NCBI RefSeq assembly: GCF_003008615.1
Contig: NZ_CP027657.1
Span: 2,852,001-2,916,000, forward strand
Length of the DNA: 64,000 bases
DNA from: Pseudomonas mendocina
Lineage (GTDB): Bacteria; Pseudomonadota; Gammaproteobacteria; Pseudomonadales; Pseudomonadaceae
Reading direction: 5' to 3'
The translations under genes and the position numbers were made by a program. Shown in pieces: positions 1 through 10,895 of the stretch (the first letter of the stretch is position 1; the number at the start of each line of letters is the position of its first letter). The notes below the pieces were generated by a model. That model was not told where the DNA came from. It saw nothing but the letters and a program-made list of their open reading frames with translations, and did not search any database.

Positions 1-1
1 C

Positions 2-79
2 CTGTTCCTGGTCGGCGTGCTCTATGACTTCTGGACGCTGAACACGCAGATTTCGATCAAGAACGCGCAGCGCGGTTGA
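2..79 (+). CDS. C-terminal end of a small membrane protein (partial)
   Basis: The first 25 codons form an open frame that ends with TGA at 77-79 and reads as a hydrophobic segment (LFLVGVLYDFWTLN) followed by a short polar tail. This resembles the end of TM2-type small membrane proteins, where a second membrane helix is followed by a conserved Asp and Asn. The 5' part lies outside the window, so the family is a guess. A palindromic repeat pair and a strong terminator separate it from convergent ntrC. Confidence 0.45.
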   Translation: MFLVGVLYDFWTLNTQISIKNAQRG

Positions 80-95
80 GCTTGTTTCAATAGGC

Positions 96-153
96 GGTGC
101 GCGCGGCGCACCCTACGGTCGTCGCGCTCTGGGTAGGGTGCGCTGTGCGCACC
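96..153. repeat. REP-like palindromic repeat pair
   Basis: Two inverted units face each other: GGTGCGCGCGGCGCACCCTA at 96 and GTAGGGTGCGCTGTGCGCAC at 133. The same unit recurs near 4.3, 29.7, 34.6, 38.4, 46.5 and 61.3 kb of this window, always between genes. Confidence 0.8.
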
Positions 154-179
154 ACCAATGGCCGGCCAGTGACTACAAA

Positions 180-211
180 TAAAAAGGGCATCCCATGGGA
201 TGCCCTTTTTC
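180..211. terminator. Bidirectional rho-independent terminator between the upstream gene and ntrC
   Basis: An almost perfect palindrome, AAAAAGGGCATCCC followed by its complement ending in TTTTT, lies between the two convergent genes. The stem has an A-tract on one side and a T-tract on the other, so it can terminate transcription from both directions. Confidence 0.9.
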
Positions 212-226
212 GTCACGCTAGCTGAC

Positions 227-1656
<1,430 letters not shown>

Positions 1657-1660
<4 letters not shown>

Positions 1661-2745
1661 GGCGTGGGCGCTCCTTGTTCCAGCGGCAGAAAGATCGAGA
1701 ACACGGTGTGGCCGGGATGGCTCTCGCATTCGATCAGACCCTGGTGCTGGCTAATGATGTTCTGGGTGATGGCCAGGCCCAGGCCGGTGCCGTCGGCACG
1801 ACCACTGACCATGGGGTAGAAGATGGTTTCCTGCAGCTCCGGCGGAATACCGGGGCCGTTGTCGATGATCTCGACCTTGACCACCAGGCGATGGCGAGTG
1901 TGGCCGATGGTGAACTGGCGAATGGTGCGTGTGCGCAGGCTGATGCGGCCCAGGCCCATGTCGTGTCTCTGCCCGGCGATGGCCTGCATGGCATTGCGCA
2001 CGATATTGAGCACGGCCTGGATCATCTGCTCGCGATCGATCAGCAGATCCGGAATGCTCGGGTCGTAGTCACGCACCAGGGTAATGCTGCCCTGGCTTTC
2101 CGCCTCGATGAGGTTGGCGACACGTTCGAGCACCTCGTGCACGTTGGTCATCGCCAGTGACGGCAGCTTGTTCGAGCCGAGCATGCGGTCGACCAGGTTA
2201 CGCAGACGGTCGGCCTCCTCGATGATGACGTTGGTGTAGTCCTTGAGATCTTCGTTGGGCAGTTCGCGCGAGAGCAGCTGCGCTGCGCCACGAATACCAC
2301 CGAGCGGGTTCTTGATCTCGTGAGCCAGGCCACGCACCAGCAGTTTGGTGGTCTCCTGCTTGGATAGCTGCGCCTCCTCCTTGGTAATGCGCAGCAGGCG
2401 GTCGCGCGGGTGCACCTCCAGCAGCAGCAGGGTCTCGCCCTTGCTGTACAGCGGGGTGACGGCGTAGTCGACGGTGAGCGTCTGGCCGGTGACCGAGGTC
2501 AGTACGGCTTCGCGCTTGTTGAACGGGTGCGCCTGCTCCACCGCTTGGCGCAGAGACGATAGCGCCTCTGGCGATTCGGTGAACAGTTCGCTGATGAACT
2601 GACCATGGCTGCGTTGACCGCTGACGGCCAGGAGCATTTCCGCCGCCGGGTTCATGTACTCAAGGCACAGTTGGCTATTGAGCAGCAGGGTGGCGGTGGT
2701 CAGGTTGTCGAGTAGCAGGCGGTGCAGAGCGTCGTTGATAGTCAT
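1657..2745 (-). CDS. ntrB: NtrB, nitrogen-regulation sensor histidine kinase
   Basis: A 362-residue cytoplasmic kinase that phosphorylates and dephosphorylates NtrC under control of the PII signal protein. It has an N-terminal PAS domain (about residues 10-115), an H-box with His142 in GLAHEIKNPLGGIRG, and a GHKL ATPase domain with N-box NIVRNAMQA and G-boxes DNGPGIP and GTGLGLAI. No membrane segment is visible, as expected for NtrB. The start at 2745 gives MTINDALHRLL, the usual beginning of Pseudomonas NtrB. It overlaps ntrC by 4 bp. A palindrome like an NtrC site lies about 165 bp upstream. Confidence 0.96.
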
Positions 2746-2909
2746 AGGCAGTGCGTTCCGGCAATGGGCAGGAAAATGCAAGAAGCAAACCAAAGCCCCG
2801 AAAAGACGCATGTTTTGTGCGCTTTGCCAGGTTTTGGCCGCCTTGCGGCGCTGCTGGGCGAGGAGCTGCGACCCAAAACAGGGATAGCTTAGGAGGTGGT
2901 GCGTTTTAT

Positions 2910-2926
2910 TGCACCGTAATGGTGCT
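2910..2926. promoter_or_regulatory. Candidate NtrC-binding palindrome upstream of ntrB
   Basis: TGCACC-GTAAT-GGTGCT matches the NtrC dyad (TGCACC-N5-GGTGCA type) with one terminal deviation, and has the same arms as the site upstream of glnA at 5994. It lies just downstream of the DUF4124 stop and upstream of ntrB. No good -24/-12 element was found between it and ntrB, so autogenous repression of a sigma-70 promoter is a possible role. Confidence 0.6.
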
Positions 2927-2932
2927 CTGTGA

Positions 2933-3547
2933 TCAGAAGAAGGGCAGGATGCTGACGTCTTCCTTGGGCTTGTCCTTCAGTGGGCATTCGGGGCGAACGC
3001 CGTATTCATCCTTCTTGCAGGGGTTGACCTTGCGTTTCTGCGCCAATGTCATGCGGTGCATATGGAAAGGCTGTGCTGGCGTACGCTCGACGATGAGCCC
3101 GGCGCTGTCGATGATTTCTGCCACCAACTGGTGCGTGCCTCGGTCGATGTGCTGCAGAGAGAAGACCGGGCTACGGCTCGCCTCGCCCTGTACCTCGCCA
3201 TCGAGCAGCAGACGATAGCTGTGGCCGGGGAGCAGGCCGGGCTCGCTGTTGAGCGTGACGATCATGTCGCCCGAGCCATTGTGGATCGAGGCGTCCGGCT
3301 CCGGCACGATGATGCGCAGCAACTGGTAGTGCACGGTCTGTTTGGTGACCGCGGGCGGATCCATGCGCGCCGTCGCGGCGGGCGGGTTCGTCTGCATGTT
3401 GTTGGACGGTGCCAGGATCACCCGCTCGGCATTGCTGCTGCGCGGTTTGTCGGTGAATACACGGTTACCCTCGGCGTCGATATAGGTATAGACCTGGGCC
3501 AGGGTACCTTGGGTGATGAACAGCAGGCAGAGCAGCAGTGCACGCAT
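2933..3547 (-). CDS. Secreted DUF4124-domain protein (second of a tandem pair)
   Basis: A 204-residue protein with a Sec signal peptide (MRALLLCLLFITQGTLA, cleavage near AQV) followed at once by a DUF4124 motif (VYTYIDAEGNRVFTDKP), a short fold typical of periplasmic proteins of unknown function. The rest is Pro/Ser-rich and then a beta-rich domain (LLPGHSYRLLLDGE, HQLVAEIIDSAG) that resembles the neighbouring protein. It starts 5 bp after the stop of the upstream DUF4124 gene, so the pair is an operon and probably a duplication. Location between glnA and ntrB is conserved in Pseudomonas, but no function is established. Confidence 0.85.
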   Translation of the reverse strand: MRALLLCLLFITQGTLAQVYTYIDAEGNRVFTDKPRSSNAERVILAPSNNMQTNPPAATARMDPPAVTKQTVHYQLLRIIVPEPDASIHNGSGDMIVTLNSEPGLLPGHSYRLLLDGEVQGEASRSPVFSLQHIDRGTHQLVAEIIDSAGLIVERTPAQPFHMHRMTLAQKRKVNPCKKDEYGVRPECPLKDKPKEDVSILPFF

Positions 3548-3552
3548 CGTGA

Positions 3553-4116
3553 TCAGTTCGCAGGTCTTGGAGTTGGGCGTGGCGGCGTTGCAGGTTGACG
3601 GGCAGGGCTGTTGACGCTGATGCGTTGCACGGTGAAGGTCTCGGTGTTGCTTTGCTGGATGATGCGTTCGCCAGCCACGACGGCAACAGCCAGATTGTGC
3701 TCGCCACGGTCGACGTTGGTCAGTTGCAGGCTCGGCACGTTGCTCGCCTGGCCATAGGGTTCGCCATCGAGAATCAAGCGCAGGCGGTGGCCTGGCTGCA
3801 GGCGCGGCTGGATGTTCACGCCGACGATGAAGGTACCGTTGTTGGCGCGCATGGCTTCTTCGTCCGGGATACCGGTCAGGCTCAGCACGGCGTAGGGCGC
3901 CTCGTCCTGGGTAGAGGTGTTGCTGCTATCGACCGGCACGCTGGGTGTCTGCATCTCGACCGTATTGGTTGGTGGCAGCTCTACCGCCTCGGCTGCAGTG
4001 CCATCCGGTGGTTGATTGGTGAAGACCGTGTTGCCGTTGGAGTCGATGTATTTGTAGATCTGTGCGCTGGCCGGCAGGGTCAGGGCAAGTAGCAGGCAGG
4101 CGATTAGCGGGCGCAT
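3553..4116 (-). CDS. Secreted DUF4124-domain protein (first of a tandem pair)
   Basis: A 187-residue exported protein. The start at 4116 puts a standard signal peptide (MRPLIACLLLALTLPASA) at the N-terminus, followed by DUF4124 residues IYKYIDSNGNTVFTNQPPDG. After a low-complexity Thr/Ser/Pro stretch comes a beta-rich domain (LQPGHRLRLILDGE, HNLAVAVVAGE) parallel to that of the downstream gene, with about the same domain order, so the two are paralogues. A longer in-frame start gives a non-signal-like extension and is rejected. Function unknown. Confidence 0.85.
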   Translation of the reverse strand: MRPLIACLLLALTLPASAQIYKYIDSNGNTVFTNQPPDGTAAEAVELPPTNTVEMQTPSVPVDSSNTSTQDEAPYAVLSLTGIPDEEAMRANNGTFIVGVNIQPRLQPGHRLRLILDGEPYGQASNVPSLQLTNVDRGEHNLAVAVVAGERIIQQSNTETFTVQRISVNSPARQPATPPRPTPRPAN

Positions 4117-4235
4117 GGGCCAATCCTTCCTCGGATGATGCGCTAAGCCTTGCACTGCTGTTGGCTCCTGGCAAGCGCAGGGCGCTATGGCTGTGACGTT
4201 TGGCTACAAATCGGCTCGGGCTGTGGGTATCGGTT

Positions 4236-4322
4236 GCGTAGGGTGTCGCGGGGCCGCCTAGGTCGTGCGCACCATCGACCCCGAGCCGATACCGCAGGTG
4301 GTGCGCATGGCGCAGCACCCTA
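4236..4322. repeat. Degenerate REP-like repeat pair
   Basis: GTAGGGTGTCGCGGGG... and GGTGCGCATGGCGCAGCACC followed by CTACGG are degenerate, oppositely oriented copies of the repeat unit seen at 96-153. They fill much of the gap between glnA and the DUF4124 pair. Confidence 0.6.
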
Positions 4323-4332
4323 CGGGGCAATG

Positions 4333-4369
4333 AAAAAGCCCCGCCAGGCAGTGCCGAGCGGGGCTTTCG
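4333..4369 (-). terminator. Terminator downstream of glnA
   Basis: AAAAGCCCCG ... CGGGGCTTT forms a strong GC stem flanked by A/T runs, 34 bp beyond the glnA stop. It should separate glnA transcripts from the DUF4124/ntrBC genes. Confidence 0.85.
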
Positions 4370-4402
4370 AAACGCGCCGCACGAAGGCGGCGCGAGACTG
4401 GC

Positions 4403-5809
4403 TTAGACGCTGTAGTACAGGTCGTATTCCAGCGGGTGCACGAAGGTGCGAACCTTGATTTCTTCTTCCGATTTCAGCTCGATGTAGGCATCGATGAAAT
4501 CGTCGGAGAATACGCCGCCCTTGGTCAGGAAGGCACGGCCCTTGTCCAGCTCTTCCAGGGCTTCTTTCAGGCTGCCGCAAACCTGCGGGATCAGCTTGCC
4601 TTCTTCCGGCGGCAGGTCGTACAGGTTCTTGTCGGCTGCATCGCCAGGGTGGATCTTGTTCTGGATACCGTCGATACCGGCCATCAGCAGAGCAGCGAAG
4701 GCCAGGTACGGGTTGGCAGCCGGATCCGGGAAGCGCGCTTCGATGCGGCGGGCTTTCGGGCTGGAAACGTACGGAATACGGATCGAGGCCGAACGGTTAC
4801 GGGCCGAGTAAGCCAGCATGACCGGCGCTTCGAAGCCTGGAACCAGACGCTTGTAGGAGTTGGTCGACGGGTTGGTGAAGCCGTTCAGGGCCTTACCGTG
4901 CTTGATGATGCCGCCGATGAAGTACAGAGCGGTCTCGGACAGACCGGCATAGCCTTCGCCAGCGAAGGTGTTCTTGCCGTCTTTGGAGATCGACATGTGC
5001 ACGTGCATGCCCGAGCCGTTGTCGCCGTACAGCGGCTTCGGCATGAAGGTAGCGGTCTTGCCGTAGGCGTCGGCTACGTTGTGCACGCAGTACTTCAGGG
5101 TCTGAACTTCGTCAGCCTTGGCGACCAGGGTGTTGAATTTCACACCGATTTCGTTCTGGCCGGCAGTGGCCACTTCGTGGTGGTGCACTTCGACGACCAG
5201 GCCCATTTCTTCCATGGCATTACACATGGCAGTACGGATTTCGTGGTCGTGGTCGCACGGCGGAACCGGGAAGTAACCGCCTTTGACGGCAGGACGGTGG
5301 CCTTTGTTGCCGCCTTCGATGTCGGCGTCGGTGTTCCAGGAACCCTGCTCGGAGAAGATCTTGAACATGGAACCGGAGATGTCGGACTTGAACTTCACTT
5401 CGTCGAAGATGAAGAACTCAGGCTCCGGGCCGACGAATACGGTGTCACCGATACCGGTCGACTTCAGGAATTCTTCAGCGCGCTTGGCAATGGAGCGCGG
5501 GTCGCGATCGTAGCCCTGCATGGTGCTCGGCTCGATGATGTCGCAGACGATGATCAGAGTCGGCTCTTCGGTGAACGGATCCAGTACGGAGGTCTCGTCG
5601 ACCGGCAGCAGGATCATGTCGGAGGCTTCGATGCCTTTCCAACCATGGATGGACGAACCGTCGAACATCTTGCCGTGTTCGAAGAAGTCTTCGTCCAGGG
5701 CGTCACGGGCCGGCATGGTCACGTGGTGCTGCTTGCCCTTGGTGTCGGTGAAGCGCAGGTCTACCCACTTCACGTCGTGTTCTTTGATCAGTTGAACAGC
5801 CTTAGACAT
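4403..5809 (-). CDS. glnA: Glutamine synthetase type I
   Basis: A 468-residue enzyme of the dodecameric GSI-beta class that makes glutamine from glutamate, ammonia and ATP. Visible signatures are the N-terminal DGSSIHGW, the metal-ligand and substrate region [10 protein letters not shown], the ATP-site HVHMSI, the glutamate-binding [13 protein letters not shown], and the adenylylation site NLYDLPPEE with Tyr397. That tyrosine implies control by GlnE. Length matches the family. It is preceded by a readable sigma-54 promoter and two NtrC-type sites, and followed by a terminator, so it is a separate transcription unit upstream of ntrBC. The leader also holds the palindrome CTTATCGATAAG (5834-5845). 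Confidence 0.98.
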   Translation of the reverse strand: MSKAVQLIKEHDVKWVDLRFTDTKGKQHHVTMPARDALDEDFFEHGKMFDGSSIHGWKGIEASDMILLPVDETSVLDPFTEEPTLIIVCDIIEPSTMQGYDRDPRSIAKRAEEFLKSTGIGDTVFVGPEPEFFIFDEVKFKSDISGSMFKIFSEQGSWNTDADIEGGNKGHRPAVKGGYFPVPPCDHDHEIRTAMCNAMEEMGLVVEVHHHEVATAGQNEIGVKFNTLVAKADEVQTLKYCVHNVADAYGKTATFMPKPLYGDNGSGMHVHMSISKDGKNTFAGEGYAGLSETALYFIGGIIKHGKALNGFTNPSTNSYKRLVPGFEAPVMLAYSARNRSASIRIPYVSSPKARRIEARFPDPAANPYLAFAALLMAGIDGIQNKIHPGDAADKNLYDLPPEEGKLIPQVCGSLKEALEELDKGRAFLTKGGVFSDDFIDAYIELKSEEEIKVRTFVHPLEYDLYYSV

Positions 5810-5905
5810 GTTGTCCTCCAGGTGGAAAAGGCTCTTATCGATAAGCCTTGAAGATACGGTGAAGCCCGGCGGGATAGTCCTTCAGGGCGACCTGCCTCAC
5901 AAGGG

Positions 5906-5921
5906 AGCAAATTGCATGCCA
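5906..5921 (-). promoter_or_regulatory. Sigma-54 promoter of glnA
   Basis: Read on the minus strand, TGGCATG-CAAT-TTGCT has invariant GG and GC ten bases apart and fits the -24/-12 consensus (TGGCACG-N4-TTGCW) with one deviation. It lies about 97 bp upstream of the glnA start and 70-120 bp downstream of two NtrC-type palindromes, the usual enhancer geometry. Confidence 0.88.
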
Positions 5922-5993
5922 GTGCCCTGTAATGGGCAGAGTGCCCGAAACTCAGGCGTTCCGCTGGCTGAGGAGGTTTTTCAAGAAGATATT

Positions 5994-6010
5994 TGCACCA
6001 TTAAGGTGCT
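5994..6010. promoter_or_regulatory. NtrC-binding site (proximal) upstream of glnA
   Basis: TGCACC-ATTAA-GGTGCT is a near-perfect NtrC dyad, located about 73 bp beyond the -24 element. The spacer differs from the ntrB-proximal site but the arms are the same. Confidence 0.8.
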
Positions 6011-6024
6011 GCTAAATGTGCTGA

Positions 6025-6041
6025 TGCTTGATTTTGGTGCG
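6025..6041. promoter_or_regulatory. NtrC-binding site (distal, weaker) upstream of glnA
   Basis: TGCTTGATTTTGGTGCG keeps the right arm and ATTTT spacer of the classical NtrC enhancer but a weaker left arm. Centre-to-centre distance to the proximal site is 31 bp, about three helical turns, which suits cooperative binding. Confidence 0.6.
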
Positions 6042-6138
6042 ATGCGTTGTGGGTGTAGGATTTTTGGTCAAAGCTTGAGCAATTTCCGCTATAATCCGCG
6101 CCCCTGTTTTTTCGTCCCGTCGAGCGGGCGCTCTATTC

Positions 6139-7593
6139 ATGAAGCTGATCGTCAAAGTTTTCCCGGAAATCACCATCAAGAGTCGCCCGGTGCGCAAGCA
6201 GTTCATCCGCCAGTTGGGGAAGAACATTCGCTCCGTGCTGCGCGATCTCGACCCTGAATTGAAGGTCACGGGTGTCTGGGACAACCTCGAGGTTGAAACG
6301 CTGGTTGACGATCCGAAGCTGCTCGCCGAGATGACCGAACGCCTGCGCTGCACGCCGGGCATCGGTCTGTTTCTCGAGGTGAATGAGTACCCGCTGGGCG
6401 ACCTGGACGACATCACCGAGCACTGCAAGCGTCATTACGCCGATCAGTTGCCGGGCAAGATCTTCGCCGTGCGCTGCAAACGTGGCGGTAAGCAGTCGTT
6501 CAGCTCCATGGATGTCGAGCGCCATGTCGGCAGCCGTCTGCGTCTGGAGTGCGGCGCCGCCGGCATCGATCTGAAGAAGCCGGAAGTCGAAGTGCGCATG
6601 GAGATTCGCGACCAGCGCCTGTTCGTCGTGCACCATCGCCATGAAGGTCTCGGTGGTTACCCGCTGGGTTCGCTGGAGCAGACCCTAGTTCTTATGAGCG
6701 GCGGCTTCGACTCCACCGTGGCGGCCTACCAGATGATGCGCCGCGGCCTGGTTACCCACTTCTGCTTCTTCAACCTCGGCGGCCGTGCCCACGAGCTGGG
6801 CGTGATGGAAGTAGCGCACTATCTATGGCAGAAGTTCGGTCGCTCGCAGCGCGTGCTGTTCGTCAGCGTACCGTTCGAGGAAGTGGTCGGCGAGATCCTC
6901 GGCAAGGTCGACAACAGCCAGATGGGCGTTATCCTCAAACGCATGATGTTGCGCGCCGCTACCCGTGTTGCCGAACGTCTGGAGATCGAAGCGCTGGTGA
7001 CCGGCGAGGCGATCAGCCAGGTGTCGAGCCAGACCCTGACCAACCTGGCGGTGATCGATTCGGTCACCGACATGCTGGTGATGCGCCCGCTGATCGCCAG
7101 CCACAAGCAGGACATCATCGACACCGCCACGCAGATCGGTACCGCCGAGTTCGCCAAGAACATGCCCGAATACTGCGGGGTGATTTCGGTCAATCCGACC
7201 ACCCGCGCCCGCGGCTATCGCGTGGAAAGGGAAGAGGCCCAGTTCGACATGGCCGTTCTCGAACGTGCCCTGGAGCGTGCCACTCAGTTGCCGATCGATC
7301 GCGTGATCGACGAGTTGGGCAAGGACATTCAGGTCGAAACGGTCGCCGAGGCGTTGGCCGGACAGATCGTCATCGATATCCGCCACCCCGATGCCGCCGA
7401 AGATGAGCCGCTGGCCATACCCGGTGTCGAGGTGCAGGCTCTGCCGTTCTACGCGCTGAACAACAAATTCAAGGAACTGGATGAGAACCGCCAGTACCTG
7501 CTGTATTGCGACAAGGGCGTCATGAGTCGCCTGCATGCCCACCATCTGCTGAGCGAGGGGCATGCCAATGTGCGCGTTTATCGTCCGGCATAG
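6139..7593 (+). CDS. thiI: ThiI, tRNA 4-thiouridine synthase / sulfurtransferase
   Basis: A 484-residue enzyme that thiolates U8 of tRNA and can donate sulfur for the thiazole of thiamine. Domains in order are the N-terminal ferredoxin-like and THUMP region (about 1-170), a PP-loop pyrophosphatase domain with [11 protein letters not shown] that adenylates the target uridine, a conserved Cys in [10 protein letters not shown] (about residue 345), and a C-terminal rhodanese domain with the persulfide Cys457 in YCDKGVMSR. The rhodanese domain marks the long, enteric-type form. It is divergent from glnA, and its promoter shares the glnA regulatory space. Confidence 0.97.
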   Translation: MKLIVKVFPEITIKSRPVRKQFIRQLGKNIRSVLRDLDPELKVTGVWDNLEVETLVDDPKLLAEMTERLRCTPGIGLFLEVNEYPLGDLDDITEHCKRHYADQLPGKIFAVRCKRGGKQSFSSMDVERHVGSRLRLECGAAGIDLKKPEVEVRMEIRDQRLFVVHHRHEGLGGYPLGSLEQTLVLMSGGFDSTVAAYQMMRRGLVTHFCFFNLGGRAHELGVMEVAHYLWQKFGRSQRVLFVSVPFEEVVGEILGKVDNSQMGVILKRMMLRAATRVAERLEIEALVTGEAISQVSSQTLTNLAVIDSVTDMLVMRPLIASHKQDIIDTATQIGTAEFAKNMPEYCGVISVNPTTRARGYRVEREEAQFDMAVLERALERATQLPIDRVIDELGKDIQVETVAEALAGQIVIDIRHPDAAEDEPLAIPGVEVQALPFYALNNKFKELDENRQYLLYCDKGVMSRLHAHHLLSEGHANVRVYRPA

Positions 7594-7723
7594 AACGCCG
7601 GGGTTGAATGGCGGGAGTATCCGCCATCGCCCTCCCGACCGTTCGGCTCACTGATCCCCTTTTCTTCATATTCGTCGTCCACGCTGGGCGGCACACCGCA
7701 TCCTCTGATCGAGAAACACACAA

Positions 7724-9544
7724 GTGATCGAAAATCTCCGCAACATCGCCATCATCGCCCACGTCGACCATGGCAAGACCACCCTCGTCGACGCCCTGCT
7801 GCGTCAGTCCGGCACCCTGGAGCGCAACGAGCTCAACGATGAGCGCGTGATGGACAGCAACGACCAGGAAAAAGAGCGCGGCATTACCATTCTGGCGAAG
7901 AACACCGCCATCAAGTGGAACGACTACCGCATCAACATCGTCGACACCCCCGGCCACGCCGACTTCGGTGGCGAAGTTGAGCGCGTGATGTCCATGGTCG
8001 ACTCCGTACTGCTGGTCGTTGACGCCCAGGACGGCCCGATGCCGCAAACCCGTTTCGTGACCAAGAAGGCCTTCGAAGCCGGCCTGCGTCCGATCGTGGT
8101 GATCAACAAGATCGACCGTCCGGGCGCGCGCCCTGACTGGGTCATGGATCAGATCTTCGACCTGTTCGACAACCTTGGCGCCACCGACGAGCAGCTCGAC
8201 TTCCAGGTCGTTTACGCCAGCGCCCTGAACGGCATCGCCGGTCTTGACCACACCGACATGGCCGAAGACCTGACCCCGCTGTACCAGGCTATCGTCGACC
8301 ACGTGCCGGCGCCGAACGTCGACCTCGACGGCCCGTTCCAGATGCAGATTTCCGCGCTGGACTACAACAGCTTCCTCGGCATCATCGGCGTTGGCCGCAT
8401 TGCCCGCGGCAAGGTCAAGCCGAACACTCCGGTCACTGCCATCGACGTCGACGGCAAGAAGCGTAACGGCCGTATCCTCAAGCTGATGGGTCACCATGGC
8501 CTGCACCGCGTGGACGTCGAAGAAGCCACTGCCGGTGACATCGTCTGCGTCAGCGGCATGGATCAGCTGTTCATCTCCGACACCCTGTGCGACATCAACC
8601 ACGTCGAAGCGATGAAGCCGCTGACCGTTGACGAGCCGACCGTATCGATGACCTTCCAGGTCAACGACTCGCCGTTCTGCGGCAAGGAAGGCAAGTTCGT
8701 CACCAGCCGCAACATCAAGGAGCGTTTGGACAAGGAGCTGCTGTACAACGTGGCCCTGCGCGTTGAAGAAGGCGACAGCGCCGACAAGTTCAAGGTCTCC
8801 GGCCGTGGTGAGCTGCACCTGTCGGTACTGATCGAAACCATGCGTCGCGAAGGCTTCGAAATGGGTGTTGGTCGTCCGGAAGTGATCATCCGCGAAGTCG
8901 ACGGCGTCAAGCAGGAGCCGTTCGAGAACGTCACCATCGACATCCCTGAGGAGTCCCAGGGCAAGGTCATGGAAGAAATGGGCCTGCGTAAGGGCGACCT
9001 GACCAACATGTCGCCGGACGGCAAAGGTCGTGTGCGTCTGGAGTACAACATCCCGGCTCGCGGTCTGATCGGTTTCCGTAACCAGTTCCTGACCCTGACC
9101 AACGGCGCCGGCATCCTGACCTCGATCTTCGACCGTTACGACACCGTCAAGCCGGGCACCATGTCTGGTCGTCAGAACGGCGTACTGGTGTCGATCGATA
9201 CCGGCAAGGCGCTGACCTATTCCCTGGAAACCCTGCAGGCGCGCGGCAAGCTGTTCGTCGAGCACGGCCAGGAAATCTACAACGGTCAGATCGTCGGCCT
9301 GAACAGCCGCGACAACGACCTGGGCGTGAACCCGACCAAGGGCAAGAAGCTCGACAACATGCGCGCTTCGGGCAAGGACGAAACCATTGCCCTGGTACCG
9401 CCGGTTCGCTTCACCCTGGAGCAGGCTCTGGAATTCATCCAGGACGACGAGCTTTGCGAAGTGACGCCGAAGTCGATCCGTCTGCGCAAGAAGATCCTCG
9501 ACGAAGGCGAACGCACCCGCGCTGCCAAGAAAGCCAAGGCCTGA
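7724..9544 (+). CDS. typA: TypA/BipA ribosome-associated GTPase
   Basis: A 606-residue translational GTPase that binds 70S ribosomes and affects 50S assembly and growth under stress. It starts with GTG at 7724; the following residues [20 protein letters not shown] are the family's normal N-terminus, so this start is kept although no strong Shine-Dalgarno is visible. G1 is AHVDHGKT, switch I includes ERGITI, G3 is DTPGHADF and G4 is [11 protein letters not shown]-like domains II, III and V and the TypA-specific C-terminal domain follow (ending [15 protein letters not shown]). A strong terminator follows 30 bp downstream. Confidence 0.97.
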   Translation: MIENLRNIAIIAHVDHGKTTLVDALLRQSGTLERNELNDERVMDSNDQEKERGITILAKNTAIKWNDYRINIVDTPGHADFGGEVERVMSMVDSVLLVVDAQDGPMPQTRFVTKKAFEAGLRPIVVINKIDRPGARPDWVMDQIFDLFDNLGATDEQLDFQVVYASALNGIAGLDHTDMAEDLTPLYQAIVDHVPAPNVDLDGPFQMQISALDYNSFLGIIGVGRIARGKVKPNTPVTAIDVDGKKRNGRILKLMGHHGLHRVDVEEATAGDIVCVSGMDQLFISDTLCDINHVEAMKPLTVDEPTVSMTFQVNDSPFCGKEGKFVTSRNIKERLDKELLYNVALRVEEGDSADKFKVSGRGELHLSVLIETMRREGFEMGVGRPEVIIREVDGVKQEPFENVTIDIPEESQGKVMEEMGLRKGDLTNMSPDGKGRVRLEYNIPARGLIGFRNQFLTLTNGAGILTSIFDRYDTVKPGTMSGRQNGVLVSIDTGKALTYSLETLQARGKLFVEHGQEIYNGQIVGLNSRDNDLGVNPTKGKKLDNMRASGKDETIALVPPVRFTLEQALEFIQDDELCEVTPKSIRLRKKILDEGERTRAAKKAKA

Positions 9545-9574
9545 TCGCCATCGGCTAGCGTCGAGTTGTAAATG

Positions 9575-9610
9575 AAAAGCCCCGTCAGAGCGATCTGGCG
9601 GGGCTTTTTA
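9575..9610 (+). terminator. Terminator downstream of typA
   Basis: AAAAGCCCCG (9575) pairs with CGGGGCTTTT (9599), followed by TTA. It marks the end of the core region; the next gene differs in base composition. Confidence 0.9.
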
Positions 9611-9702
9611 GTCATTAAGGAGCCTGCTAAATAACTATTTGATATTGTTGGTCGTCTGCACTTTTGGAGGGATGCCTAGTAAGGCGTTTGCTAAGGAGAT
9701 TT

Positions 9703-10458
9703 ATGCCAATGAATGGCCTGACAGTTTTAATTCTTGCCGCGGAAAATGGTGTCAAGCAGGAGCGGTGGACAGCAACCTCTACGCCTAAGCAATTGATCTC
9801 GGTTAATGGTGAGACTCTCTTGGGGCGTACGCTGCGTCTTCTCAAGGAGAGAGGCGTCATATCTCCGTTACTGCTCACTGCCAGCGAAGTGCTGGCTAGG
9901 TACCCTGTTTTGACTTGGTGCCCATTGCAGCGAGAAACCAAGGCGCACAGTCTGTTATCGGCAGATACGATCGCAGGCGATGGAGGTGTGATTGTGCTTT
10001 ATAGCGACGTTTACTACTCCGAGGCCGCGATCACCAAAGTTTTTGCGTGTGAGAAAACCCGTTTCTACGGACGCGATGGGCGAAGTGCATACACCTTTAA
10101 GAATTATGGGGAGTTGTTCGCCGTGCGCATTGCGCGTGAGGATCGTGAGCGCGCCCGCTCAGCGTTGAACGATGCTGTGGCGTTCTATCAGCGTACGGGA
10201 AACCAGAGCTTTTGGGCGTTTTACAGATTGATGGCCGGCTTGCCGCTTGAGGACAACAAGGCCATTGAGCGCTGTCTCTTCGTAGATATTCATGATGAAA
10301 CGGATGACATCGATTTTGCTGAGGAAGTCCCGCAGTTGATCGAGGCTATTGAAAAGCCTCTAAGGTGGCGGGTGAGGCATCTGTTACGTCGATTGAGTCT
10401 GGCGAACAAGAGACGCCGTGAGCGCGCGAGCCGCGGTGCAGCCAGGGCCTCGATTTAG
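9703..10458 (+). CDS. Sugar-nucleotidyltransferase-like protein, accessory
   Basis: A 251-residue protein whose N-terminus fits the NTP-transferase fold that activates sugar phosphates: LILAAENG in place of the usual LAAGxG loop, then TPKQLISVNGETLLGRTL, and an acidic catalytic-type motif VLYSDVYY near residue 100. The C-terminal 35 residues are strongly basic (RHLLRRLSLANKRRRERASR). The start at 9703 has AAGGAG 7 bp upstream; a longer frame lacks a better site. The gene is visibly AT-richer than typA, stands alone, and is followed by a gbcA remnant, so recent transfer is likely. The specific sugar and pathway cannot be told. Confidence 0.6.
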   Translation: MPMNGLTVLILAAENGVKQERWTATSTPKQLISVNGETLLGRTLRLLKERGVISPLLLTASEVLARYPVLTWCPLQRETKAHSLLSADTIAGDGGVIVLYSDVYYSEAAITKVFACEKTRFYGRDGRSAYTFKNYGELFAVRIAREDRERARSALNDAVAFYQRTGNQSFWAFYRLMAGLPLEDNKAIERCLFVDIHDETDDIDFAEEVPQLIEAIEKPLRWRVRHLLRRLSLANKRRRERASRGAARASI

Positions 10459-10613
10459 ACTTGCCTATTGGATTCGAAGCCAGAGAGGCCACTTTTTTGT
10501 GGTTCATCAAAGATGCTTCACTCTAGTTTTTGGTTGTCATGGCGCTTCAGCTGCTCTTCTCCAAGAAAAAAGACAGAGGAGATGATCCTGTCCGGCTCGT
10601 TTGTGGAGCGGTC
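10459..10613. other. Gene-free stretch after the nucleotidyltransferase
   Basis: No convincing gene. It contains AT-rich sequence and a short run of A (near 10563). It borders the gbcA remnant. Confidence 0.5.
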
Positions 10614-10895
10614 GACAGGGCCGCAGGTCGTAGACGGCCAGCCCGATCAACAGCAGCAGGCTTAACGTCATCACTCGCTCGCGAACTAGCGCAGTGATTG
10701 CGCCGGGAGCGCCGATGTTGTAGATCAGGCGCTCGCTATACCAGTCGAGGAAGTTGATCACGTCAAACTCGTAGATCTTCGGGTGCGCCCCTGGCAGTTA
10801 GGAGGTGGGGTCTATGACGCGTTGGCTCTGTTGGCCAGACGGCGATCTTAGTCGTAGTCGGCACCTTTGGCGGCATCCTTGAGCGCCTGGCTGGC
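10614..10895 (-). pseudogene. Decayed, internally deleted copy of the 3' end of gbcA plus its coupled small ORF
   Basis: The minus strand aligns by eye to the 3' end of the intact gbcA at 16.7-17.4 kb. It encodes ASQALKD (gbcA residues 240-246, ASQAFKD) joined directly to AAKGADYD (gbcA 350-357, AVEGIDYD), then a degraded DRRL stretch with in-frame stops, then INFLDWYSERL (gbcA 402-411), and finally the start of the downstream small ORF, MTLSLLLLIGLAVY. About 100 codons are missing at the KD junction, and frameshifts and stops are present, so it cannot make GbcA. It is in the same orientation as the intact gene about 6 kb away. Confidence 0.85.
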
